Assembly (NCBI GenBank): GCA_039105265.1
Contig: JAPFFF010000004.1
Span: 7,607,501-7,671,500, forward strand
Length of the DNA: 64,000 nt
Source of the DNA: Tritrichomonas musculus
Taxonomy: Eukaryota > Parabasalia > Tritrichomonadida > Tritrichomonadidae
Reading direction: 5' to 3'
The translations under genes and the position numbers were made by a program. This document shows, one piece after another, positions 41,721 to 51,900 of the stretch. How positions within the stretch are numbered: the first letter of the stretch is position 1; every line of letters begins with the position of its first letter. The notes beneath the pieces were generated by a model that saw only the letters and a list, made by a program, of their open reading frames with translations, had not been told where the DNA came from and made no database searches.

Positions 41721-44700
41721 TCACTCACAGTTAGAAGTCGATGAAGAATCTGAAAAATCTGAAACATCATTAAGAATCATTCCCTCTGAATTGGCTTTTC
41801 TCCAATAAGGAACAGAACCTGAGTTAACAAGGACATCGTTGTCACTATCTGAGGAATCATCAGTAGAGGTTTTCGAAAAAGAACTATCAATAATAGGAGT
41901 AGAATGGTTACTGTCATCATTGATAAGTTGGTCCCAAGTATTATCATCAATGGAATTCATAGAACAATTCTGATAATCGGATTGAGATTGGATATCAGAA
42001 GAGGAAAGTTGATCATCAGAGTTTACTGAATTATCAGAATTAACTGAGATGTCGGTAGAGTTATGAGTTTGGTTGTTGGAAACAACAATGTTGTTGTGTG
42101 CAGGAGGATACCAATGATAAGCAATGAACATCGATTCGCGTAAAGATGTGATAACCATTTGCTTTGCTATTTTCTTCCAGTCTGCTTCCGTACCAGTAAT
42201 TCTTTTCAACTCATCTAACGTTTCACTGGGAATAGCACCAAGAGAAGATACAACGATTACAAAGAAATCAACATCGCAATTGAATTGAACTTTACAATCT
42301 TCGATGAGTGATTTGTATTTGTTCAACTTCTGTTGTCTTCTAAGATTGAGAGTTGAAATTGTACCATGTTCATCATCGTCAGTCAACATTCCATAAGGAA
42401 TCGTAATTTCAACGATGTGCAATTTGTCATTCTTCCACCAGAAAAGATCTGGTTTAAGATCAGCATTCTCACCTTCAAGTCGTCCGCCGTCGCGGCTCCG
42501 AACGACCTGGTTAGAATGAACTATGGCACGTTTATGATCAGTAATGTATTTATTGATAATAAGAGCAATAGCATCGTGTCTTTTAGTAAATTCGTGTTTT
42601 CTATAAGAGCAACCATTTAGCAAATGGTGAATGGTTTCGATCTGTCCACAACATTTACAATTGCCGTCATCTTGTCTATGAGTTTGTCTTCTTTTCATAC
42701 TGCCTGTAAAGAGAGAACCAAGTCTGGCTTTAAATGAAAAATTAACAATAGAATCAGCAGCATTAACTCTTTGAGAAATGTAGAAATTGCTAATAGGAGA
42801 ATTCTTCAGTGTTTCGAAAGTATGTCCTTTTAATCTATTCTTAAGAAGTGAAGATAAGTGTCTCTTTTGAATCACTTTCATGATTAACTTCATAACTTTC
42901 ATGTAATTAACTTTGATTTCAGTTTGCTCGTCATCAGTATTCAAAGGTTTAATTGAAAAACCGGTATCGTCATGATTCATTTGAAGATTGAGATCGTGCA
43001 AGGCTTTAACAGTGCGTGAAAGAAGGTTCGAAGTTCCGCACCGATTGTTGCCTTTAATTGCACCAAATTCGGTCACGGGCACATGCAAAAAAGGTGAATC
43101 ATCTTGGACATCAGCATCACGAAATTGCATTTCATCATTGTCTGAAGCAGTGATGAAGTGCTTGACGTTTTTGTCCTTAGATTCGTGCATTCCCATATAT
43201 AAGCGAATTGTAAGTGCTTTATGTCGTTCAGACAAGCATTGTAAGTTTAAACCACCATCATGTTTGGAAGAATAAAACCAATCCGTTGGAACACCAGCTA
43301 TACCGATTTTTTTTGAGATGCGTCCTCGTATGAATTCATCTAATTCATTGAGTTTGGTCGTAGAAACTGCGTTGATCATCAATTCATAATCCAATTGAGG
43401 GAGTATGAACTTTTTGATAGCATCTACTGATTGCATCGTCCTCAGGGCACTAGATGTGATTTTGCTCACATCTCTTTTGAGGTCAAGGATTTTTTGAAAG
43501 ATGTGATGTTTTCTTCGAGAGAGTTTAGCCGCTAGAGGTAAACCCAAGTAGTGTAAAGAACCTTGAATGCTGATATTTTTAACAGATTCCCCGTTAATTG
43601 AAAAGTGATTCTGCATTGAAGCTCGAGTTCTGTTGTCCATTGTGAATGCAAATGAAGCACACTTGTTCACATTAATTTTCATGTTGCCTGCATATTTACA
43701 AAACGATTGAACGACATCGATGAGATTATTCATGCCCATTTCTGAATCAGAAAAGAGAACAATGTCGTCAGCATAAGCCTGGACAGAAGTAGATCTGTCA
43801 TACCAGTGATAACCCTCATCTTGTGCAAGGTCATTTAATTTGACCAATAACGGTTCTATTCCAACATTGAACAATGTAGGGCTAAGTGGGCAACCCTGTT
43901 TGACACCTTTGGCAAATTCAATTTCATCACTAATGCGTCCATTAGAGACGATTCTGGTGGAAGCGTTTTTATAAGATGCAAGAATGCTCTTGACAAAAAG
44001 TTTGTCAAAACCGAGGTCCAGAAGGTTCTTCTTAAAGAGTTCATGTGGGATTGACCCAAAGGCATCCTTGAAATCTATCGTCAAAATGTAAAGATTCTTC
44101 TGATGTCGAGCTGCATGATGAATCATCTCATCAGCGGTAACGATATGCTCTGCGGCACCAGAAGGAATTTTCATAAAACCTTTCTGTTGGCAATTAATGA
44201 ATCTCCTGTATTCATTTAAAGTTTGGAGAGTGCGTGAGATATGGCACATTATAATTCTGTATAGAGTGGATGTTATGGTGATCGGTCTCCAAGATCTAGT
44301 GTTGTTGACTTCACCTTTCTTGTATAGCATTATCGTTTTACAGGATTTAAGAATGGACGGGAAACTACCAGTTGATAACATTACATTCAGAGTCGTTTTG
44401 ACAATGCGCGTTGAAACATCATTGCCTAGCTTCCAGATGGAATTACAAATACCATCACAGCCAACCGCAGAAAGGTTAGATCTACTTTTGATCGCATCTT
44501 TAATGGATTTATCCGACATGAGAAGCTCAGTGAAATACGAGTTGTCTTCATCTGAAAGAATATGATCAAGTGTGAATTTTTGGCGAGGTTCGAAGTCCGC
44601 GACCTCACTCCAAGCCTTGCCATAGTCTTCCACAAAACTTTCGACTGGAACGGTGCATTCAGGGGTATCACTGTTAAGAATGAACCAATCGAGAGTTTTT

Positions 44701-47700
44701 TTGGAGTCTTCTTGATAAGCTTTCTGGATGAATTTCTTGTAACCATCGGATGAGTTCTCTTTGTATTTCGACTCAAGGTCAAATAATTTCGCTTTGAGGA
44801 ATGATAGTTTATCTTCGAAATTACCTGCGTTGAGAATTGCATCCACTGTATCAATGTCACGACCTCCCACGAGTACCACAAAATCGTCAGGAGCGCGTGA
44901 AAGGAAGTCAATTAATTTATCTTTCAGGTCGGCAATCAGATTTAAAGTTGGCTGATCATTAATGTCGCCTTCAGTCAAAGTGTGCAGCAACTCAATGCCG
45001 GCAGTGAATTTGCTAGCGGCTTTGAGTTGAATAGGAACTTCAAAAGACCGAGGCTTTTTCTTTTTCTTCTTTTTAGAGTTGAATGCTGGAATGTGCAGAG
45101 CACCACGGATTTCTTTCCTGAGAATGAGAAAGATTTTGGCCAGTACACCATTCCAAAGCAAGAGACGATCGTCGTCAGACAAAACAAGAGACTTATTAGA
45201 AGTGAGATAAGTGAACTTGTCAATGAGGATAGAAATTTTACCTTCAAAGACATTAGATATCTTTTTTCTAATCTTTTGAATCCGTTCGCCCCAAATCTTA
45301 GGGAGATATACAATGCCGTCATTTTCTTCTTTGCATTTATTGATCCAGGAAACGGATTTATCAAGGAAGGAAGACAGATCTTCCTGAATCTCAGAAGTAG
45401 GAGGCGAAATAGACTGAATATCATCATCATTGGATTGAGCAGTCGTGTCAGCATCGGAATTACCATTAAGCGCATGAAGACGTTCTTCAGGCATTCCCTC
45501 ATTGACAATAAGAATGCCGTTTCTACGTCGAGCACGCAGTCTTTGTTCACGAGATCTCCTATTCACCATCGCAGCAGCATGATCAGGGTTGTCACCTTCA
45601 GGTTCAATAGGAAGATCTCGTTCAATTTCAACATTGTGAGAATGAGTGGAGAGATCACGAACTGCATCGGCAATGTCTTTGTTAGACTGAGAGATGACAT
45701 CATCATCTAAGTCAACATCTAGCCATCTAGCATTAAGGGAAATATTCATGAAGTATCTCCTACTGCCTTCGACATTGGCAGCGGGATGAGAAGATTTAGT
45801 GTGTTGCTGAACTTTCTTTTTATCTTGACCGATAAAATGTTTGCAACGCATACATAAACAACCAGAGACATTATGAAATAGATCATTACCAGTGAGCAAT
45901 TTGTTTTTGTGTTTAGCATGACAGCAGATCGCTGCCCAAAGCAATCCGATTTCGCGGCGAAGAACATCAAGATCTTGATGATTATGTTTAATGTGGCAAG
46001 CTAAAGCACTGGCGTTGTTGACGATATAATTGCAATCAGCGACAGGACATTTATGTATAATCCTGAATTTTGGTAAGTCAGATGGGAAGTCATCATCGAT
46101 AATTTCCCATCTCAGCTTACAATTGTATACAAATTCAACTGCAGCATGCTCATTGGGTAAGAACCTGTCTCCATGCTTGAATTTCCAATGAGCATGCAGA
46201 GCTGCGCATGATTGAAAGACGTCCTCACATAGCGGGCAATAAAATTGTCCTACTCCAAGCCATCTGAGCGTTTTTTTCATGTACAGAATGATAGGAATAT
46301 TAAAGAACTCAACATCAGAAAATTGATGAAAGTTGATATGCGCATCTTTAACTTTCTTAAGAAAGTCAACTAGCTGGACTTTCGTTTCAATGGATTTAAG
46401 ACCGTCAATAATCCATTGTAATGAAAGATCGACATCATGATCACTATAAGAATTAGAATCATTATGATCACCATCATCAGAGTTTCTAGAAGTTAACGAT
46501 GAGTTAGAGGAAGTAAGATCCGTGTCAGAGTTATTCTGACTTTGTGCTGGAAAGTCGGATGAGTGAAAATCTGAGCCGGAGATCGTCGAGTCAGATTCAG
46601 AGGTCAAATCGGAATGAGTGCCACAAGAAGTGTGTGAACAAGAACGCGAGCTAGCCAATAAATAAATAGCATTTGCAAGCTTCTCGATCTTGTCAGTGAG
46701 TGGGCGGTCCTCTGGAAGAGTATGCAGAGGAATCTCTTTATCCTTCCACTCAACAGTGAACTTCGGGACATGAACAACTGTTTTAACAGTGTCATCGACG
46801 ACTTCGACTATATGATTTTGAATGTGCGCTGTTGAAGAAATAAATTGATTTTGAACCTCGACAGCGTGATTTTGTACTGTTGCTTGAGAGATTAACTTAC
46901 TTTGATTGACATCAACTTGGTGACTTTGAACGTTAGCTGTTGATGAAATGATATGATTATTAACATCAACAGTATGATTTTGAACGGTAGCTTGAGAGAT
47001 GAAATTACTTTGATTAACGTCCACTTGATGGTTTTGGACAATAGCTGTTGATGAAATAATTTGATTCTCTATATCAACAGCATGATTCTGAACTGTAGCA
47101 TTAGATAATAAATTGATAGAGTTTACATCAATGTGGTGGTTTTGAACGTTAGCTGTTGATGAGATCAGCTGGTTACTGACATCAACAGCGTGACTTTGGA
47201 CTGTAGCTTGGGTAGTCAAACAGTTTTGAGTTACATCGACATGGTGGTTTTGAACGTTAGCTGTTGACGAGATCAGCTGGTTACTGACATCAACAGCGTG
47301 ACTTTGGACTGTAGCTTGGGTAGTCAAACAGTTTTGAGTTACATCGACATGGTGGTTTTGAACGTTAGCTGTTGACGAGATCAGCTGGTTACTGACATCA
47401 ACAGCGTGACTTTGAACTGTAGCCTGGGTGCATAAGTTATTTTTAATAACGTCAACTAGGTGGTTTTGGACTAGTGCTGTTGATGAAATAACTTGATTAT
47501 TAACATCAACAGTGTGATTTTGAACTGCAGCTTTAGTAATTAAGTTGCTATGATCAACTTCAACTTGATGATTCTGAACCTTTGCTTTCGAAGATAACCA
47601 TTGAAAGTCGACATCAACGGAGTGATTTTCGATAGTCGCAGTGGATGGGGAAGGATCGTTCTTCAAAGCGACTAGAGGAGCGGGAACAGAAGCAGGCAGA

Positions 47701-48809
47701 GAAGGAGGGATTTCACCGGAAATGGTAGGCAAACACTGCAATTGAGGATTGCTAGTAGGCGAGATGAAGTTGTAAAAGACATTGGTAGGATTAAAGGACC
47801 AACTGGAACGGATGTTTTGCAAGACTGAGTTGAAAAAGGTTCGGTTGCACAAATAATTGCCATTAAAAAGGTTATTGAAATTAACATTTTGTGTAGAATT
47901 ATTCACAAAGGTAAGTTGGAAAATATGAGCAACATTTTGGACTAACTGAGAGTTATTTTGATCGAATGTATATGGAGGAACAGGAATACAGTCAGGAGGT
48001 AGAAATGAGGAAGGAACAACAGTCTTAGAAGCGGATTCTTCCTCCGAAGGAGGGATAAAGGGAGCAAGACTGTTAATAAGAGGTTGACCATTTGTGATCA
48101 AAAATTGACCTCTCCCAACAAGAACACCTTCCGCTGAAATATTGTTTTGTTTATAGAATAAAGGCAAGTGTGGCGCTAAAGAGGGGTCACAGGTGACAAT
48201 AATCCACAAAGGATTGGGATGATGATTATCAATCATCGGATTGTAATGAATGCCCGCCTGTAAAATAATTTCAGAGCCATGTAAACGGGTAGAATTTGTA
48301 GGTGAAATCTCGGAAGGTTCCTCTACTGAAGTTGCTGAATTAACATTTGCATTAGGTGAATCAGCGAAGTCGTTAGGTGGTGGAGAGGGAATGTCGGGTG
48401 GAGGTTGCGAACGATTGGGTGAGGTGAAAGAATCGATAGGTTGAGTTCTCCTACCCAAATTTAACATTGAGCATTTACAAGGGCGATTCCGATGAGAGAG
48501 GTCGTAGCGATCATATTCTACACCTATAGTAGGGTCGAAGTTGGTAGTAGAATTGACGAAATCGAACCCCCTCTGATTAAGATATTTTTGAATATCATGC
48601 CGCGGAGCATGGTTAAGCTTTGAGAATTGGCAAGATGAATTGTAATCGTTAGCAAATGAGGTTCCATTTGTTGGAATTTGAGGTGAATTGATATTCGAGA
48701 TATTATTTCGATTATTGTAGAAATTGTCAATAAAATCGTCGTGAGCGGTATCAATCGATTCAGCTCTTTGCGCTGATTCGGAAAATATACAATTTGTCGG
48801 GTAAAACAT
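41721..48809 (-). CDS. E3 R2/NeSL-type retrotransposon polyprotein
   Basis: 2,362 residues, no internal stop. Approximate order: conserved N-terminal domain (180-265; EIILQAGIHYNP ... EGVLVGRGQ), about 16 repeats of 18 residues (393-670) partly as 36-residue pairs (VQSHAVDVSNQLISSTAN with VQNHHVDVTQNCLTTQAT), zinc fingers at 855, 921 and 985 (FYCPLC, HKCPVADC, LCMRCKHF), a Lys run (KKKKKKK) near 1,247, reverse transcriptase with SWRPITI (1,506), VKQGCPLSPTLFN and AYADDI (1,680), CCHC motif CKCCGQIETIHHLLNGC (2,053) and a restriction-like endonuclease with KPDLFWW ... IVEITIPY (2,118). It is expected to bind target DNA, nick it and prime reverse transcription of its own RNA there. The C-terminus is Ser/Asp-rich instead of the Asp/Asn tail of E2-type copies. 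Confidence 0.9.
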   Translation of the reverse strand: MFYPTNCIFSESAQRAESIDTAHDDFIDNFYNNRNNISNINSPQIPTNGTSFANDYNSSCQFSKLNHAPRHDIQKYLNQRGFDFVNSTTNFDPTIGVEYDRYDLSHRNRPCKCSMLNLGRRTQPIDSFTSPNRSQPPPDIPSPPPNDFADSPNANVNSATSVEEPSEISPTNSTRLHGSEIILQAGIHYNPMIDNHHPNPLWIIVTCDPSLAPHLPLFYKQNNISAEGVLVGRGQFLITNGQPLINSLAPFIPPSEEESASKTVVPSSFLPPDCIPVPPYTFDQNNSQLVQNVAHIFQLTFVNNSTQNVNFNNLFNGNYLCNRTFFNSVLQNIRSSWSFNPTNVFYNFISPTSNPQLQCLPTISGEIPPSLPASVPAPLVALKNDPSPSTATIENHSVDVDFQWLSSKAKVQNHQVEVDHSNLITKAAVQNHTVDVNNQVISSTALVQNHLVDVIKNNLCTQATVQSHAVDVSNQLISSTANVQNHHVDVTQNCLTTQATVQSHAVDVSNQLISSTANVQNHHVDVTQNCLTTQATVQSHAVDVSNQLISSTANVQNHHIDVNSINLLSNATVQNHAVDIENQIISSTAIVQNHQVDVNQSNFISQATVQNHTVDVNNHIISSTANVQSHQVDVNQSKLISQATVQNHAVEVQNQFISSTAHIQNHIVEVVDDTVKTVVHVPKFTVEWKDKEIPLHTLPEDRPLTDKIEKLANAIYLLASSRSCSHTSCGTHSDLTSESDSTISGSDFHSSDFPAQSQNNSDTDLTSSNSSLTSRNSDDGDHNDSNSYSDHDVDLSLQWIIDGLKSIETKVQLVDFLKKVKDAHINFHQFSDVEFFNIPIILYMKKTLRWLGVGQFYCPLCEDVFQSCAALHAHWKFKHGDRFLPNEHAAVEFVYNCKLRWEIIDDDFPSDLPKFRIIHKCPVADCNYIVNNASALACHIKHNHQDLDVLRREIGLLWAAICCHAKHKNKLLTGNDLFHNVSGCLCMRCKHFIGQDKKKVQQHTKSSHPAANVEGSRRYFMNISLNARWLDVDLDDDVISQSNKDIADAVRDLSTHSHNVEIERDLPIEPEGDNPDHAAAMVNRRSREQRLRARRRNGILIVNEGMPEERLHALNGNSDADTTAQSNDDDIQSISPPTSEIQEDLSSFLDKSVSWINKCKEENDGIVYLPKIWGERIQKIRKKISNVFEGKISILIDKFTYLTSNKSLVLSDDDRLLLWNGVLAKIFLILRKEIRGALHIPAFNSKKKKKKKPRSFEVPIQLKAASKFTAGIELLHTLTEGDINDQPTLNLIADLKDKLIDFLSRAPDDFVVLVGGRDIDTVDAILNAGNFEDKLSFLKAKLFDLESKYKENSSDGYKKFIQKAYQEDSKKTLDWFILNSDTPECTVPVESFVEDYGKAWSEVADFEPRQKFTLDHILSDEDNSYFTELLMSDKSIKDAIKSRSNLSAVGCDGICNSIWKLGNDVSTRIVKTTLNVMLSTGSFPSILKSCKTIMLYKKGEVNNTRSWRPITITSTLYRIIMCHISRTLQTLNEYRRFINCQQKGFMKIPSGAAEHIVTADEMIHHAARHQKNLYILTIDFKDAFGSIPHELFKKNLLDLGFDKLFVKSILASYKNASTRIVSNGRISDEIEFAKGVKQGCPLSPTLFNVGIEPLLVKLNDLAQDEGYHWYDRSTSVQAYADDIVLFSDSEMGMNNLIDVVQSFCKYAGNMKINVNKCASFAFTMDNRTRASMQNHFSINGESVKNISIQGSLHYLGLPLAAKLSRRKHHIFQKILDLKRDVSKITSSALRTMQSVDAIKKFILPQLDYELMINAVSTTKLNELDEFIRGRISKKIGIAGVPTDWFYSSKHDGGLNLQCLSERHKALTIRLYMGMHESKDKNVKHFITASDNDEMQFRDADVQDDSPFLHVPVTEFGAIKGNNRCGTSNLLSRTVKALHDLNLQMNHDDTGFSIKPLNTDDEQTEIKVNYMKVMKLIMKVIQKRHLSSLLKNRLKGHTFETLKNSPISNFYISQRVNAADSIVNFSFKARLGSLFTGSMKRRQTHRQDDGNCKCCGQIETIHHLLNGCSYRKHEFTKRHDAIALIINKYITDHKRAIVHSNQVVRSRDGGRLEGENADLKPDLFWWKNDKLHIVEITIPYGMLTDDDEHGTISTLNLRRQQKLNKYKSLIEDCKVQFNCDVDFFVIVVSSLGAIPSETLDELKRITGTEADWKKIAKQMVITSLRESMFIAYHWYPPAHNNIVVSNNQTHNSTDISVNSDNSVNSDDQLSSSDIQSQSDYQNCSMNSIDDNTWDQLINDDSNHSTPIIDSSFSKTSTDDSSDSDNDVLVNSGSVPYWRKANSEGMILNDVSDFSDSSSTSNCE
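46800..47630 (-). repeat. E3 array of 18-residue repeats (54/108-bp period)
   Basis: About 16 units; the two to three most similar pairs (47155-47410) repeat with a 108-bp period. The DNA is very different from the arrays in E1, E2, E4 and E5, but the residue pattern x-x-H-x-V-D-V is kept. Confidence 0.85.
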
Positions 48810-48954
48810 CGAATAAAATTCCTAAAAAAAAAAATCTCCTCCCGTGTGGTAAATTCGTTTATTAATCATTAGAGTAAGTATAAAATACTAATAAACGAGA
48901 GTGATGATTCACTCACAATAAAATAAAAGGGGCGGGCCCCAATAAAAAATCTGC
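48810..48954 (-). other. Junction E4 3' end / E3 5' end
   Basis: Same E2-type 3' end as at 34868-35014, then CCACACGGGAGGAGA (48835-48849), an 11-base T tract and the E3 leader. The E3 leader is unlike the E2 leader except for the T tract. Confidence 0.75.
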
Positions 48955-51900
48955 CTAAAATTCAGAAGAGGAGTGTTGGACTCCCTCCTCTTCGGTAGCG
49001 GAGGCAGGGTCGGCACCTTGAGTTTGGTTCCATAGTGGGGTGGTGCCTGGATTTTCCAGTACGTCAGTTTCATCATCAGTAGTGTCAAGCTCAGACGGGG
49101 GCCCCGACCTGTCAACATCCGCACTTGCATCAATGAGTTCCCGCCATTCTTCGTCGTCCAGGATGTTGACAGAGTTGTACTCATCGTCTGCGGACTCCCC
49201 GTCGGTAACATTGGAGCTAGTATCATTGAGATCATTAGAATCATCGTCACCATCAGTATCAAGAACATTAACATTTTCAACATCGTTATCATAATCGTTA
49301 CCATTATCGTTATCGTTATCGTTATCTTCATCTTCATTGTTGTCGTTAACCCTCTTCTTAATCTTAGTATCAATGTACAATATCATAGATTCACGTAAAG
49401 CGGCTGCTACCATCCTCCCTGCAAGTTTGAGTGCGTCTTTGGTCGTGACTGTCACTTTCTTGAGTTCATTGATGGTGTCATCGGGTATTGCACCGAGGGA
49501 GGAGACAATGAACACAAATAGCGACACATTGCAGTTCAACTGGTTTTTGCAATCATCGACAAGCTTCTGGTACTTGTTCAACTTCTCTCTGCGTCGTATG
49601 ACTAAGGTGGATTCATCATCATCGCCAGATAACATTCCGTATGGGATGGTGAATTCAGCTATCTTCAGCTGGTCACCGTCCCACCACCATACATCTGGTC
49701 TGAGAGAAGCAGAGTCACCAGTGATGTGTTCGTTGCTGCGTCCACGAACACTTTGGTTACAATGCACGATGACTCTCTTCTTTTCGGTAAGGTACTTGCA
49801 AAGTACCTTGACAACTTCGTCGTGTCTCTTTGTGAATTTGTGTTTGCACCGCTTGCACCCGTTTAAGATGTGATTGAGAGTTTCAATCTGTCCACAACGA
49901 GTGCAACGGTTACTCATTTGAGGGTTTCTGTGAGCAGCAAGTGATGCTGTCATGAGCGTATTCGTACGTGCTTTGATAGCGAATCTGACAACAGAGTCCG
50001 CCATCAAAGCATTGGGCTTCATGAAGTAGTTGCTCAATGGTGAGTTTTTCAATGTCGTGAATGTATGTCCTCTCATCTTGTGCTGACAAAGATCTGAATA
50101 GTAACGGTCACTCATGACTTTCATGATGTGTTTAACAACATTAGAGGTGTTAACATCATATGTGACATTACTATTCAGATCTTTGAGCGTAAACATATCA
50201 TCTTTGAGTATCAGACCCATGTTAGCGTCGTGCAAAGCTTTAACACATCGGGCTAAGATGTTCGACGTCCCGCGGTTACGCTTTGCATCTAACGCACCAT
50301 TGTCTTTAACTTTTAGGTGCAAGAACGGTGAAGTCAAGTCGATGGTAGCATCCCTGAAGATGATCTCGGCTTCATCAGAAGCCTTGACCATATCACGGAT
50401 GCTTTTATCGTTAGACTCCATCAAAGCAATGTAGAGTCTGATAGTGAGAGCTTTCTGGCGATCTGTGAGTTTCTGTATGTAAAGACCGCCATCGTTTTTC
50501 GTCGTGTAGAACCAGGCGGTTGGAATACCAGCAGCACCGATCATTTTGGACAGCTTGCCCCGAATGAGTTCATCTAAGCGACTGAGGCAATTTGTCGGTG
50601 CTGTGTTCGCCATCAGTTCGTAGTCAATCTTGGGAATCACGAACCGTTTGATGGCGTCAACCGCTTGTGTGAACCGAAGAGCGCTGCTAGTAATTCGAAT
50701 GACGTCCTTCGTCATGTCTTCGATTCGCCGAAAAACGTGATGTTTACGCTGCGAAGATTTGCACGCGATTGGAAGTCCGAGATACGTTGTATTGTTCTGA
50801 ATACTGATGTTATCAATACGTCCTCCAGCAATGGTGAAGTTGTCGTTCAACACACTGCGAGAACCATTGTGAGCAATGTATGTGAAAGCGTGGCACTTCT
50901 TGCAGTTGATCTTCATGTCGCCTGCATAACTGCAGAAGTGCTCCACGACCGAAAGCAAGTTCTTCATCCCGACTTCCGAGTCCGAGAACACGATTATGTC
51001 ATCGGCGTAAGCTTGAACGGTTGTCGCTGAGTCCAACCAATGATAACCGTCCTCCTTGCAAGCGTTCAACCGCGCGAGGAGAGGTTCGATACAAATGTTG
51101 AATAACGTCGGACTCAGCGGACAACCTTGCTTGACGCCTTTGCGAAAACAGATAGAATTAGATCGTCTGTTGTTGCTGATGATCTTCGTCGAAGAGTCTC
51201 TGTACGAATTAATAATCGTTTTAACAAAAGAAAGATCAAAGCCAATGTCTGTAAGATTCTTTTTAATAAGTTTATGTGGTACGGAACCAAATGCATCAGA
51301 AAAGTCGATCGTCGTGATGTAGAGTGACTTTTGGTTCCGTGCAGCATCGTGTATCATCTCATCAACCACAGTTGCATGCTCAGCCGCCCCAGCTGGAATA
51401 CGCATGAATCCTTTCTGACTCGGTGATATGAACCTATGTTTTGAATTCAGCGTTTGAAGCGAGCGGCTGATGTGACACATCAGCATCCGATAAATCGTCG
51501 GAGTGATGGTGATAGGACGCCACGAATGGGCGTCGTCAGGGTCTCCTTTCTTAAACAACATGACGGTTTTGTTCATTTTCAACACCTCCGGAAAGAGACC
51601 AGTGTCAAGCATGCAACACAACACATTCTTGATGATCGTCGCCGTGACACTCCCGCCAACCTTCCACACACCATTTGAAATGCCGTCGCATCCGACGGCA
51701 GACAGATTGGATCTCGATCTGACCGCTTTGAGAATAGCTTCTTCGTTGAGGATGAGTGATTTGAGTTCATCAGAATTATTCGATGAAATTCTACGCTGAA
51801 GAGTGTAAACACCATCTGGGTCATCCCCGAGAGCAGCAGCATCGCTCCACGAGGACCCGTACACGTTCTCGAAATCTTCGACTGGGACGACACATTCCGG

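Larger units (their letters stand above)
41638..48834 (-). mobile_element. Retrotransposon copy E3, intact and diverged family
   Basis: 7,197-bp unit between the same junction sequences as its neighbours. DNA similarity to E2/E4 is low, whereas the protein domains align throughout. It interrupts an otherwise uniform row of E2-type elements without any truncation. Confidence 0.9.
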
